Shown here: positions 8,848 through 18,713 of the stretch, piece by piece
Position numbering within the stretch: the stretch's first letter is position 1
Layout: the number at the start of each line of letters is the position of its first letter
NCBI RefSeq assembly: GCF_030412015.1
Contig: NZ_JASNRD010000002.1
Span: 421,867-485,866 of the forward strand
Length of the DNA: 64,000 nucleotides
Source of the DNA: Massilia sp. YIM B02763
Lineage (GTDB): Bacteria > Pseudomonadota > Gammaproteobacteria > Burkholderiales > Burkholderiaceae_D
Direction: 5' to 3'
Translations under genes and position numbers: made by a program
The notes under the pieces: model-generated
The model's input: only the letters and a program-made list of their open reading frames with translations
What the model was told of the DNA's origin: nothing
The model's database searches: none

Positions 8848-9291
8848 CCTTGTTTCGCCAGAAACTTTGTATCAGTTTGTAACTCGTTTGCCACAGAAAT
8901 CCGCGCTTTGATGCAGTGGTGACAACGTTATACCCCCCGGGTGTATACCTATTTCTGTTTAGTCAGTTCTTCTAGGAAATAGAGTAAACACCCCAATACC
9001 CCCTTGCAAATTGTCATTCCTACACCCAATTCCTTAATGTGCGGCGCTGCATTTCTAATTGCTTTAGAATTAAGTTTAAATAAAAAACAATTATTTTTTC
9101 AGTGACTTTGTGAGAGAATTGCACTGTAGCTATTGTTGCAGTCAGACAACGACCACAAACGATCGCGCAGTATCTTATTGCTCTTAGGTACTAAATTAGA
9201 AAACACTTGTATAATTTAGTAGAAATTTTCGAAATCTTTCCTGATTCGAAAGTCGCTTGAGCTCCGACAACCAACTTAGGAATAGTGAATC
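8848..9291 (+). other. 444-bp AT-rich intergenic leader before the small HTH gene
   Basis: No gene is visible. The stretch is far more AT-rich than its surroundings. It holds an imperfect palindrome at 8929-8947 (TATACC...GGTGTATA), several A/T runs near 9065-9100, and a TATAAT hexamer at 9210-9215 with no convincing -35 element at normal spacing. A -10-only or activator-dependent promoter for the downstream gene, or a small RNA, would fit. Neither is proved. Confidence 0.4.
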
Positions 9292-9636
9292 ATGACCAAT
9301 CAAGTGGGTATTGACATGAACAGCGATTCGGAAAACGACGAACTGCTGCAATACAACCCGAACCGCCTGCTCGACACCCTGATCGAGAACCTGCGCCTGA
9401 AGAACGACGCAGCCCTGTCGCGCGCGCTGGAAGTGGCGCCGCCGGTGATCTCCAAGATCCGCCACCACCGCCTGCCGGTCGGCGCATCGCTGCTGATCCG
9501 CATGCACGAAGTGTCGGACCTGTCGATCCGCGACCTGCGTTACCTGATGGGCGACCGCCGTGCCAAGTTCCGCATCAGCGACAAGCAGTTCAAGCCGAAG
9601 GACAAGGACAACGGCGGCGCCGGCGCCGAGCAGTAA
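9292..9636 (+). CDS. small helix-turn-helix protein (Cro/XRE-like), function unknown
   Basis: A 114-residue protein. The middle (about residues 25-85) reads as a compact lambda-repressor-like fold: LLDTLIENLRLKNDAALSRA, then EVAPPVISKIRHHRLPVGAS as a possible turn and recognition helix, then LLIRMHEVSDLSIRDLRYLMG. The C-terminal tail is Lys/Asp/Gly-rich and probably disordered. ATG at 9292 has AGGAA about 9 nt upstream; Met9 is an alternative start. It stands alone behind an unusually long AT-rich leader. Such proteins are, as far as I recall, typical of Oxalobacteraceae, but I know no assigned function. Confidence 0.75.
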   Translation: MTNQVGIDMNSDSENDELLQYNPNRLLDTLIENLRLKNDAALSRALEVAPPVISKIRHHRLPVGASLLIRMHEVSDLSIRDLRYLMGDRRAKFRISDKQFKPKDKDNGGAGAEQ

Positions 9637-9651
9637 TCGTGGCACCGGACC

Positions 9652-9681
9652 GGACGGCGGCATCGCGCCGCCGCACCGTCC
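9652..9681 (+). terminator. possible hairpin terminator after the HTH gene
   Basis: GGACGG and CCGTCC enclose an inner CGGC/GCCG stem 16 bp after the stop. There is no T-run, so this is weak. Confidence 0.25.
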
Positions 9682-9843
9682 AGCAGTAACATCGCGTCAA
9701 TGTCGTGACGTTCCTCGGTAACGTCCACTTCGCCGCCATCGCGATCCATGTCGCGCATGACCGGCTTCAAGCTCGGGGGCCACTGCCCCGCGACGAGCAT
9801 CCCAGCGCCCGAACCTCGCGCCGGGACTTCCTCCTCCATTGCA

Positions 9844-10746
9844 TCAGGCCGGGAACACGCCCGTCGACAGGTAACGGTCGCCGCGGTCGCAGACGATGAA
9901 CACGATCGTCGCATTCTCCACCGTCTGCGAAACGCGCAGCGCGATCTCGCAGGCGCCGGCGGCGGAAATGCCGCAGAAGATCCCCTCCTCGGCGGCCAGG
10001 CGGCGCGCCATCTGCTCGGCCGCGGCCTGGGTCACGCTTTCCACCTGGTCCACGCGCGCCTTGTCGAAGATCTTCGGCAGGTAGGCTTCGGGCCACTTGC
10101 GGATACCCGGGATCGACGAGCCTTCCTCCGGCTGGGCGCCGACGATCTGGATCGCCGGGTTCTGCTCCTTCAGGTAGTGCGACACGCCCATGATGGTGCC
10201 GGTGGTCCCCATGGCGCTGACGAAGTGGGTGATGCGCCCCTCGGTGTCGCGCCAGATCTCCGGGCCCGTGCTCTCGTAGTGGGCGCGCGGATTGTCCTGG
10301 TTGGCGAACTGGTCGAGGATGATGCCCTGGCCATCCTTCTGCATCTGCTCGGCCAGGTCGCGCGCGTATTCCATGCCGCCCGTCTTGGGCGTCAGGATGA
10401 TCTGGGCGCCGTAGGCGGCCATGCTCTGGCGGCGCTCGATCGACAGGTTGTCCGGCATGATCAGCACCATCTTGTAGCCGCGGATCGCGGCCGCCATCGC
10501 CAGCGCGATGCCGGTGTTGCCGCTGGTCGCCTCGATCAGCGTGTCGCCCGGCTTGATCTGCCCGCGCGCCTCGGCGCCGCGCAGCATCGACATGGCCGCG
10601 CGGTCCTTCACGGAGCCGGCCGGATTGTTCCCTTCGAGCTTGCCGAGGATGATGTTGTTGCGGGCCGCGGCGTCCGCTCCCGGGATGCGCACCAGCTGCA
10701 CCAGCGGGGTATTGCCGATCGTGTCTTCGATGGTCTTGTATGCCAT
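9844..10746 (-). CDS. cysM: cysteine synthase B
   Basis: A 300-residue PLP enzyme making cysteine from O-acetylserine and sulfide; the CysM branch can also use thiosulfate. The PLP lysine is Lys47 in NPAGSVKDRAA, the substrate loop is EATSGNTGIALA, and the phosphate-binding glycine loop is MGTTGTIMG. The length and the short C-terminus (DRYLSTGVF) match CysM rather than CysK. The start MAYKTIEDTIGNTPLV is the family norm. Monocistronic; the downstream gap holds no clear terminator. Confidence 0.94.
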   Translation of the reverse strand: MAYKTIEDTIGNTPLVQLVRIPGADAAARNNIILGKLEGNNPAGSVKDRAAMSMLRGAEARGQIKPGDTLIEATSGNTGIALAMAAAIRGYKMVLIMPDNLSIERRQSMAAYGAQIILTPKTGGMEYARDLAEQMQKDGQGIILDQFANQDNPRAHYESTGPEIWRDTEGRITHFVSAMGTTGTIMGVSHYLKEQNPAIQIVGAQPEEGSSIPGIRKWPEAYLPKIFDKARVDQVESVTQAAAEQMARRLAAEEGIFCGISAAGACEIALRVSQTVENATIVFIVCDRGDRYLSTGVFPA

Positions 10747-10819
10747 TGCTTGCTCTTTGCGTATGCGTAAAGCGCCATTCTAAACCGGGACGGGATCGGG
10801 CGTATGGGCCGATGGCTGA

Positions 10820-10862
10820 ACACCGGGGTCAGAGTCCAACCGTCAACACCGGACTCTGACCG
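10820..10862. repeat. inverted repeat with 11-bp arms
   Basis: GGTCAGAGTCC at 10827-10837 and GGACTCTGACC at 10851-10861 form perfect arms around a 13-nt loop, between the M28 peptidase stop and the cysM start. There is no T-run. It looks like a dispersed repeat family; a second copy was not seen here. Confidence 0.6.
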
Positions 10863-10880
10863 CTCCCACCGTGCGACGTC

Positions 10881-12278
10881 TTACCGCTGGGGCGACGGGT
10901 ACGACGCGACGCTGACGTTGCCGTCCTTGTCGACAGCCTGCACGCCGAAGAAAACATTGTCCTTCGACAGTTTCACCGTCGCCTCCGTCACGTTGCCGAC
11001 CCATTGCGAACCCTGCCACTGGGCCGCGGTGGTGTCGCGCCAGACGATGCGGTAGCCGACGACATCCGGTTCCGGGTTCGGCGCCCAGCGCATGGTCGAA
11101 TCGTTCTCCAGCCTGGTCGTCATCATCTTGACCTGCTGCGGGGCCGCCGGACCCAGCGCCAGCGTCGCCAGCGCGGCCGCGTTCACGCGCGCCACCTGGG
11201 CCGTGTACTTGAAGTCGACGAATTCCGGCAGGTCGCCGATCTGCTTGGCGCCTTCCTTGCGCACGACCTGGTGCTGGTGGTCGAAGTCCTCGTTCGGCTC
11301 GGTGAAGCGCAGCGCCGCGAAGCCCTGCTCCAGGAAGGGCATGTGGTCGCCGCCGCGCAGGTAGCGGTCGGCGCGCTGGATCACGGACACCTTGAAGTTC
11401 GGCACGTAGCGCTCGCCCTGCTCCTTCACGTGGCGCGCCAGCTGGCGCGACAGCGAATCGTTCTCGCCGCCCGTGCGCACCAGCGCGCGGTTGGCTTCGC
11501 TCAGCTCCCTGGCCGACGGAATGCCTTCGGCGAACAGGCGCACCTGGGTGTCGTCGACGCGGCCGTCGTCGCTGCGCGAGCTGCCGATGATGTCGTTGGT
11601 GAACATGCCGGCGATGTTCATGTTCTTTTCCTTCGCCGTCCTGGCGAAGTGGGCGGCGCCCAGCAGGCCCTGCTCTTCCGCCGCCACGGTCATGAACACC
11701 AGCGTCGCGTCGAAATCGTGCTTCGCCATCACGCAAGCCATTTCCATCACGGCGGCCGTGCCCGAGGCGTCGTCGTTGGCGCCCGGCTGGAACGTCGTCG
11801 TGTCCATCACGTCGTTGACGCGGGTGTCGTAGTGGCCGCTGACCACGTACATGCGGTCCTTCGAGGCCGCCTGCTTGCCGGGCAGCGTCGCCACCACGTT
11901 GACGATCTCGGTCGGGCGCGAGATGCGTGCCGACACGGGCGCCACGTGGCTGTCGAAGGCGACCGTCATGCGGGTGCCGGCGCCGCAGCGTTCCAGCTCG
12001 GACTTGATCCAGCGGCGCGCGGCGCCGATGCCGGTCTTGTCGGAGGTCGTGTCGGACATCGTGTGGCGGGTCTGGAAGCTCACCAGCTTGCGGATGTATC
12101 CCTCGATGCGCTGCGGCGAGATCTCGGACACGATCTTGTCGACGTCGGGCTGGCGGCGCGCGGTATCCGGCTGGGATCGTGCAGGTTCGGGCTGAGCGGT
12201 CTGCGCCACCGCCACCTGCGCCGCGAATGCGCAAGACAGGATGAAGGCCAGGCGGGAGGGGGAAAGATGCTGCGTCAT
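10881..12278 (-). CDS. secreted M28 family metallopeptidase
   Basis: A 465-residue exported zinc aminopeptidase-like protein. A signal peptide (about residues 1-25, ending AAQVAVAQ) precedes the M28 catalytic domain. Ligand motifs are VVSGHYDTR (His, Asp), PGANDDASGTAA (bridging Asp), VAAEEQGLLGA (catalytic Glu and ligand Glu), MFTNDIIGS (Asp) and RGGDHMPFLEQGF (His). The last roughly 70 residues (EPDVVGYRIVWRD...FGVQAVDKDGN) look like a fibronectin III-type beta module. It probably works in the periplasm or outside the cell. Monocistronic. Confidence 0.88.
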   Translation of the reverse strand: MTQHLSPSRLAFILSCAFAAQVAVAQTAQPEPARSQPDTARRQPDVDKIVSEISPQRIEGYIRKLVSFQTRHTMSDTTSDKTGIGAARRWIKSELERCGAGTRMTVAFDSHVAPVSARISRPTEIVNVVATLPGKQAASKDRMYVVSGHYDTRVNDVMDTTTFQPGANDDASGTAAVMEMACVMAKHDFDATLVFMTVAAEEQGLLGAAHFARTAKEKNMNIAGMFTNDIIGSSRSDDGRVDDTQVRLFAEGIPSARELSEANRALVRTGGENDSLSRQLARHVKEQGERYVPNFKVSVIQRADRYLRGGDHMPFLEQGFAALRFTEPNEDFDHQHQVVRKEGAKQIGDLPEFVDFKYTAQVARVNAAALATLALGPAAPQQVKMMTTRLENDSTMRWAPNPEPDVVGYRIVWRDTTAAQWQGSQWVGNVTEATVKLSKDNVFFGVQAVDKDGNVSVASYPSPQR

Positions 12279-12393
12279 GGTTTCCTTGGGCTCGTTGTCG
12301 TTGTCATGAGGCTCCGGGGGAGGCTTGCCATCTTCTCATGCATGATGGACGACATGCAGTATTTACGGGCACAAATACGGACACGAATCACCA

Positions 12394-12418
12394 ACAAAAA
12401 ACCCCGCCGGAGCGGGGT
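12394..12418 (-). terminator. rho-independent terminator of the ComEA-like gene
   Basis: Read on the minus strand, ACCCCGC, loop TCCG, GCGGGGT is followed by a T-run, 25 bp after the ComEA-like stop. Confidence 0.8.
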
Positions 12419-12443
12419 CGTCGTCAGGTGCCGCGGGCGCGGC

Positions 12444-12812
12444 TCAGGTCGCGGACTTGGCCGCTTCCGGCTTGGCCGCCGTCTTCGGCTTGGCCGCCTT
12501 GTCGTTGGTCTTCGCCGCGTCGGCCTGCATGCCGGCGCCTTCCTTGCCCACGCCGTTGACCTGCAGGCCGGCCTCGGACAGCTTGGCGGCGCGCTTGTCG
12601 CCCATGCCCTTGATGCGTTTCTGGAAGTCGCCCCAGTCCTTGAACGGACCGGACTTGCTGCGCTCCTCGAGGATCGTCTTGGACATGCTCGGGCCGATTC
12701 CCTTGATGCCGTCCAGGGCGGCGGCGTCGGCCTTGTTGACGTCCACCTGGGCGAACGCGAACCCCGTCGATGCCGCGAACGCGGCGACGGCAAGCATCAG
12801 TTTCTTGATCAT
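12444..12812 (-). CDS. ComEA-like helix-hairpin-helix DNA-binding protein
   Basis: A 122-residue secreted protein with a signal peptide (residues 1-22, AFAASTGFAFAQ) and a double helix-hairpin-helix at about 23-80: VDVNKADAAALDGIKGIGP then FKDWGDFQKRIKGMGDKRA. Such proteins bind DNA in the periplasm during natural transformation. The C-terminal 40 residues are Ala/Lys-rich and disordered. I choose MIKKLMLAVAAF because GGAG sits 7-10 nt upstream and the signal peptide starts there. No other competence gene is near, so a role in uptake is inferred from the family only. Confidence 0.85.
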   Translation of the reverse strand: MIKKLMLAVAAFAASTGFAFAQVDVNKADAAALDGIKGIGPSMSKTILEERSKSGPFKDWGDFQKRIKGMGDKRAAKLSEAGLQVNGVGKEGAGMQADAAKTNDKAAKPKTAAKPEAAKSAT

Positions 12813-12909
12813 GTAGTTTTCTCCATTGGCGTTGAAAAGACGGCAAAAAATGCCGCCAGCAACGATAACGCCAATGGAGAATGGGGCCTTGATGCGGCTC
12901 GCGACAATG

Positions 12910-12993
12910 GTCATCCCCGCGCAGGCGGGGATCCAAGTTTCAAGGACGGCGACGGCGCGTGCAAAATCGGGGCCCCGCCTGCGCGGGGATGAC
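12910..12993. repeat. paired REP-like element, family A (copy 1)
   Basis: Two inverted copies of a roughly 27-bp unit, itself a hairpin (CCCCGCGCAGGCGGGG), spaced by a short unique core. It lies between the ComEA-like gene and rfaE1. Other copies of the same design start at 15615, 23211, 28987 and 59742. Confidence 0.85.
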
Positions 12994-13001
12994 GTGATGG
13001 A

Positions 13002-14030
13002 TCAGGAATTGCCGTCGTTGCTGCGGCGGCGCTGCGCGAACAGCTCGTCGCGGGTGACGGTCGCCGTGCCCAGCTTGCCGACGACGATGCCGCCGGCGCG
13101 GTTGGCGGTGGCCAGCGCCTCGTCCAGCGGGGCGCCGGCGCCCAGCATGGCGGCCATGGTGGCGATCACGGTGTCGCCCGCGCCGGAGACGTCGAACACC
13201 TCGCGCGCGTCGGCGTGCACGTGCAGCACCTCGTCGGCCGTATACAGGCTCATGCCCTCTTCCGAGCGCGTCAGCAGCAGCGCCTGCAGGCCCAGTTCCT
13301 CGCGCATCTGCTGTGCCTTCTCGGTAAGCTGTTCCTCGCTCTTCCAGTTGCCGACGATGCGTTTCAGTTCGGACTTGTTCGGGGTCAGCATGGTGGCGCC
13401 GCGGTAGGGCGTGAAGTCGTCGCCCTTCGGGTCGACCATGACGACCTTGCCGGCCGCGCGCGCGGCGGCGATCATCTCGGCCACGTTCACGAGGCTGCCC
13501 TTGTTGTAGTCGGACAGGATGATCACGTCGTAGTCCGGCAGCAGCGCCTTGAACTGGGTCAGCTTGTCGCGCAGCACGGTCTCGGTCGGCGCATCCTCGA
13601 AGTCGATGCGCACCATCTGCTGCTGGCGGCCGATGACGCGCAGCTTGATGATGGTGGAAATCGCCGAGTCGCGCTTGAGGTAGCTGTCGATGCTCGACTC
13701 GCGCAGGATCTGCTCGACCGAGTCGCCCGCCTCGTCGTCGCCGACGACGCCCAGCAGGCCGCAGCGGGCGCCGAGCGCGGCGGCGTTGCGCGCCACGTTG
13801 GCGGCGCCGCCCAGGCGCTCCTCGCGGCGCTCGATGCGCACGACGGGCACCGGTGCTTCCGGCGAGATGCGCGAGACGTCGCCGAACCAGTAGCGGTCGA
13901 GCATGACGTCGCCGACGACGAGCATGCGCACGCCCTCGAGGTGCGGCGCTTCGGTCTGGCGGTAGCTGTCGGCCGGCAGGAGGCGGCTGGGAACGATGTT
14001 GGATGCGTGATTGGATGCGTTATTGCTCAT
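13002..14030 (-). CDS. rfaE1: D-glycero-beta-D-manno-heptose-7-phosphate kinase
   Basis: A 342-residue PfkB-family kinase acting early in ADP-heptose synthesis for the lipopolysaccharide inner core. The sugar-binding motif RLGGAANVARNAAALG and the ATP/anion-hole motif DVSGAGDTVIATMAAM are intact. Only the kinase domain (RfaE domain I) is present; the adenylyltransferase domain of bifunctional HldE is absent, as usual in Burkholderiales. The first 20 residues (NNASNHASN) are variable and the true start could be later. It follows lapAB in the same direction with an 8-bp gap to lapB, an envelope cluster. Confidence 0.92.
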   Translation of the reverse strand: MSNNASNHASNIVPSRLLPADSYRQTEAPHLEGVRMLVVGDVMLDRYWFGDVSRISPEAPVPVVRIERREERLGGAANVARNAAALGARCGLLGVVGDDEAGDSVEQILRESSIDSYLKRDSAISTIIKLRVIGRQQQMVRIDFEDAPTETVLRDKLTQFKALLPDYDVIILSDYNKGSLVNVAEMIAAARAAGKVVMVDPKGDDFTPYRGATMLTPNKSELKRIVGNWKSEEQLTEKAQQMREELGLQALLLTRSEEGMSLYTADEVLHVHADAREVFDVSGAGDTVIATMAAMLGAGAPLDEALATANRAGGIVVGKLGTATVTRDELFAQRRRSNDGNS

Positions 14031-14037
14031 CTTCGGC

Positions 14038-15213
14038 TCAGTTCATGACATTCAGTTCTTCCGTGCGGCGCGGCGGGTAGGTTTCCCACTTGTTGCAGCC
14101 CGGGCAATGCCAGTAGTACTGGCGCGCCTTGAAGCCGCAGTGGCTGCACTGGTAGCGCGCCAGCTTCTGCGTATAGCCGTGCACGAGGTTCTTCACCATC
14201 GACAGCTCTTCCCACACGTCGGCCGGCGCATCCATCATGCGCGCTTCCAGCAGCTTGTCCAGGCCCAGCAGCGTCGGATTGCGGCGCAGCTCTTCCACCA
14301 CCAGCTGTTTGGCCGCTTCCACGCCATCGAGTTCGATGACGGCCTTGAACACGACTTCGATCAGATCAATGGACGACGCTTCCTCCAGGTAGGAGCGCAG
14401 CAGGTTCACGCCTTCCTGCGGCCGGCCGACCTTGCGGTAGCCGTCCATCAGGCGGGTGGCGACCAAGGCCACGTGCGGCACGCTCTGCTGCTCGACGCGG
14501 CGCCACGTCTTGAGCGCCCCTTCGATGTCGTCCTGGGCGATCTGGGCGTCGCCGTACAGCATGGTCGCGCGCACGCTCTTGCGGTCGGCCTGCAGCGCCT
14601 TGTCGAGCAGCGCCTTGGCCTCGTCCGGATGCAGCTGGACCAGCGCGTCCTGGGCCAGTTCGCAATAGAACTGGGCGATCTCGCGGTTCATGGCGCCGGC
14701 GCCGGATTCCTGCAGGCCTTCGGCGGCGGCGATGGCGCGGCGCCATTCCTTTTCGCGCTGGAAAATCTCCAGCAGCGCACGGCGCGCCTGCACGCCGTAC
14801 TGGGTGTCGACCAGCAGGTTGAAGGTTTCCTCGGCGCGGTCCAGCAAGCCCGCCTTCAGGTAGTCCATGCCCAGCTCGTACTGGGCGTGCACTTGCTGCT
14901 CGATCGGCAGGTCGGGACGCGACAGCAGGTTCTGGTGGACGCGGATGGCGCGCTCGGTCTCGCCGCGGCGGCGGAACAGGTTACCCAGCGCAAAGTGCAT
15001 GTCGGCCGTTTCCGGATCCAGCGTGACGATCTCGATGAAGGCGTCGATCGCCTTGTCCGGCTGCTCGTTGAGCAGGAAGTTCAGGCCCTTGAAGTAGCCG
15101 CGCGGCAGGCTGCGCGATTCGGAGACGAGTTGCTTGATGTCGACCCGGGCGGCGACCCATCCGAGCGCGAAGAAGACGGGGATGCCGAGCAGCCACCAGA
15201 TTTCAAATTCCAT
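14038..15213 (-). CDS. lapB: lipopolysaccharide assembly protein B
   Basis: A 391-residue cytosol-facing membrane protein that regulates LpxC turnover and so balances LPS against phospholipid. It has one N-terminal transmembrane helix (IWWLLGIPVFFALGWVA), then a long array of TPR helices (about 35-350) and a C-terminal rubredoxin-like metal site with two CxxC knuckles, CSHCGF and CPGCNK. All four cysteines are present. It lies 29 bp downstream of lapA, the conserved arrangement. Confidence 0.95.
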   Translation of the reverse strand: MEFEIWWLLGIPVFFALGWVAARVDIKQLVSESRSLPRGYFKGLNFLLNEQPDKAIDAFIEIVTLDPETADMHFALGNLFRRRGETERAIRVHQNLLSRPDLPIEQQVHAQYELGMDYLKAGLLDRAEETFNLLVDTQYGVQARRALLEIFQREKEWRRAIAAAEGLQESGAGAMNREIAQFYCELAQDALVQLHPDEAKALLDKALQADRKSVRATMLYGDAQIAQDDIEGALKTWRRVEQQSVPHVALVATRLMDGYRKVGRPQEGVNLLRSYLEEASSIDLIEVVFKAVIELDGVEAAKQLVVEELRRNPTLLGLDKLLEARMMDAPADVWEELSMVKNLVHGYTQKLARYQCSHCGFKARQYYWHCPGCNKWETYPPRRTEELNVMN

Positions 15214-15242
15214 GTGCTTGTATTGTTATTAGTGTGTTCGTA

Positions 15243-15548
15243 TTAGCCGCGTGGCGCCACGCCGTCCGGCGGCGGTGCGCTGGCCGCGGTGCCCGCGGCA
15301 TTCTGCAGGGCCTGGATCGTGTCCTTGTGCTGCGAGCTTTCGCGGCGGTGGCGGAACACGGTCGGCGTCACGGCCAGGATGCCGAGGAAGGCGCCGGCCA
15401 CGAAGAAGGCCAGCAGCATCAGCACCAGCGGACCGCGCAGCTCGTAGCCGAGGAAGAAATTCAGGTCCACTTGGTGGGTGTTCTTGAGGGCGAAGCCGAA
15501 GAACAGGACGAACAGGATGCATCCAACGATGGTAGAAACGAGTTTCAT
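15243..15548 (-). CDS. lapA: lipopolysaccharide assembly protein A (DUF1049)
   Basis: A 101-residue inner-membrane protein with two transmembrane helices (VSTIVGCILFVLFFGFAL and GPLVLMLLAFFVAGAFLGIL) and a cytoplasmic coiled tail (HRRESSQHKDTIQALQ). LapA partners LapB. The ATG at MKLVSTIV has AGGA about 8 nt upstream, so the earlier TTG at 15554 is not needed. Confidence 0.93.
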   Translation of the reverse strand: MKLVSTIVGCILFVLFFGFALKNTHQVDLNFFLGYELRGPLVLMLLAFFVAGAFLGILAVTPTVFRHRRESSQHKDTIQALQNAAGTAASAPPPDGVAPRG

Positions 15549-15614
15549 CGGCAAATCCTGTCAGGGAGACTAAAGGCGCAGTGTCGCATATTCGAAACGA
15601 TTATTCAAAAGACC

Positions 15615-15753
15615 GTCGCCCCTGCGAAGGCAGGGGCCCAATTTCGCCGAGCAAGATTATAAGCGTTTCGCCGCAGGCCCATCATAAGGCAGAAGTTTCC
15701 TGATGTAACAACTTCGACAAGTCAGCTTGGGCCCCTGCCTTCGCAGGGGCGAC
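15615..15753. repeat. paired REP-like element, family A variant (copy 2)
   Basis: Inverted units at 15615-15641 and 15727-15753 (CCCCTGCGAAGGCAGGGG core) flank 85 bp of AT-richer sequence between ihfB and lapA. The hairpin sequence differs from copy 1 by paired changes, so the stem is conserved. Confidence 0.85.
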
Positions 15754-15773
15754 GTAGCTGTTTTTCAAACACG

Positions 15774-15806
15774 AAAAAAAACGGCATCCCCAAGGGGACG
15801 CCGTTT
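15774..15806 (-). terminator. rho-independent terminator of ihfB
   Basis: A 12-bp stem (one mismatch) with GGGG/CCCC at the tip, followed on the minus strand by a T-run, 24 bp after the ihfB stop. Confidence 0.85.
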
Positions 15807-15829
15807 CGGTCCGCACGAGGCAGACGACT

Positions 15830-16135
15830 TCAGTCTTCGATGATCGGTTGCCCGACCATCGCGTCGACCCGTTCGCGCAACTGCTTGCCCGGCTTGAAGT
15901 GGGGTACCCGTTTTTCGGGCACCATCACCTTGTCGCCGGACTTCGGATTGCGTCCGATGCGGGGCGGCCGGCTGTTCAGGGCAAAGCTGCCGAAACCGCG
16001 GATCTCGATGCGCTGGCCGCTCGCCAGGGCGCCGGTCATCGCGTCGAGTATCGTTTTCACGGCAAACTCGGCATCTTTTGCCACCAGCTGGGAATAACGC
16101 TCAGCCAGTCGGTTGATCAGCTCGGACTTGGTCAT
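15830..16135 (-). CDS. ihfB: integration host factor subunit beta
   Basis: A 101-residue HU/IHF-family protein that bends DNA as a heterodimer with IHF alpha. The family signature [19 protein letters not shown] and the beta-arm tip around RIGRNP are intact. [14 protein letters not shown] is the canonical IHF-beta start. It follows rpsA by 20 bp, the conserved rpsA-ihfB pair. Confidence 0.96.
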   Translation of the reverse strand: MTKSELINRLAERYSQLVAKDAEFAVKTILDAMTGALASGQRIEIRGFGSFALNSRPPRIGRNPKSGDKVMVPEKRVPHFKPGKQLRERVDAMVGQPIIED

Positions 16136-16155
16136 CTGCTCACACTCGGGTTAGC

Positions 16156-17859
<1,704 letters not shown>

Positions 17860-17924
17860 GAGATTTTGAAAGGTTAGCCAGCAGACCGACTAAACGCGAT
17901 CTGAACTGGGTCAGGTTGAAACAC

Positions 17925-17946
17925 GCCCCGGAAACCGTTCCGGGGC
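17925..17946 (-). promoter_or_regulatory. hairpin between cmk and rpsA
   Basis: A perfect 9-bp stem, GCCCCGGAA and TTCCGGGGC with a 4-nt loop, lies 65 bp before the rpsA start. It lacks a T-run. It may be a partial terminator or part of an S1 autoregulatory leader as known for E. coli rpsA; sequence alone cannot decide. Confidence 0.45.
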
Positions 17947-17961
17947 ACCATCTGCGGGGCG

Positions 17962-18630
17962 TCAGCCCCCGAGCGCGCGGTACCAGGCCAGGACCTGTTC
18001 GACCGCCGCGTCGGCCGTCATGGCCGAGGTATCGAGGATGTGCGCCCCTTCCGCCGGGACCAGCGGTGCCACGGCGCGCTGGGTATCGCGCGCATCGCGG
18101 GACTGCAAATCTTCCAGCAGATCGTCCATATTAGCAGAAAATCCTTTGTCAATCAATTGCTTATACCGGCGTTGCGCACGTGCCTCAACACTTGCCGTCA
18201 GGAACACTTTCAATTGGGCACCGGGGAAGATCACGGTCCCCATGTCGCGCCCGTCGGCCACCAGGCCCGGCGTCTGGCGGAAGCTCAGTTGCAGGCCGTA
18301 CAGCGCCTGGCGCACGGCGGGCAGCGCCGCGATCCTCGAGGCCGTATTGCCGACTTCCTCGGCGCGGATGGCGTGGGCGACGTCTTCCGTGCCCAGGTAG
18401 ATGTGGGTGCCGTTGAAGCGCACCTGCAGGTGTTCGGCCACCTTCGAGACGGCGTGCTCGTCGGTAAGGTCGGTGCCGCGCCGGATGGCGGACAGGGCCG
18501 TCAGGCGGTACAGGGCGCCGGAATCCAGCAGGTGGAAGCCCAGGTGGTCGGCGACCTTGTGGGCCACCGTGCCCTTGCCCGAGGCGGTCGGGCCGTCGAT
18601 GGTAATGACGGGAATGTTCGAATTCGGCAT
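17962..18630 (-). CDS. cmk: cytidylate kinase
   Basis: A 222-residue (d)CMP kinase of nucleotide metabolism. The P-loop is [15 protein letters not shown] near the N-terminus. Further family blocks are [30 protein letters not shown] and the LID-like RAQRRYKQL. It sits between aroA and rpsA, the usual order. Confidence 0.96.
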   Translation of the reverse strand: MPNSNIPVITIDGPTASGKGTVAHKVADHLGFHLLDSGALYRLTALSAIRRGTDLTDEHAVSKVAEHLQVRFNGTHIYLGTEDVAHAIRAEEVGNTASRIAALPAVRQALYGLQLSFRQTPGLVADGRDMGTVIFPGAQLKVFLTASVEARAQRRYKQLIDKGFSANMDDLLEDLQSRDARDTQRAVAPLVPAEGAHILDTSAMTADAAVEQVLAWYRALGG

Positions 18631-18713
18631 GTGTTTATGGTTGATTGACCGATTTGGTCATACGGATACGGTGGCGGCATTGTGATCGATGCCCCCGGCA
18701 TCGATCACCCCCG

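Noticed and set aside
12910..12993. GC-rich inverted repeats read as CRISPR units or terminators
   Set aside because: The units are inverted pairs, not regularly spaced direct repeats, there are no cas genes, and the hairpins lack T-runs. REP-like elements fit better.
17925..17946. The cmk-rpsA hairpin as an intrinsic terminator
   Set aside because: There is no T-run on either strand; listed only as a hairpin of undecided role.
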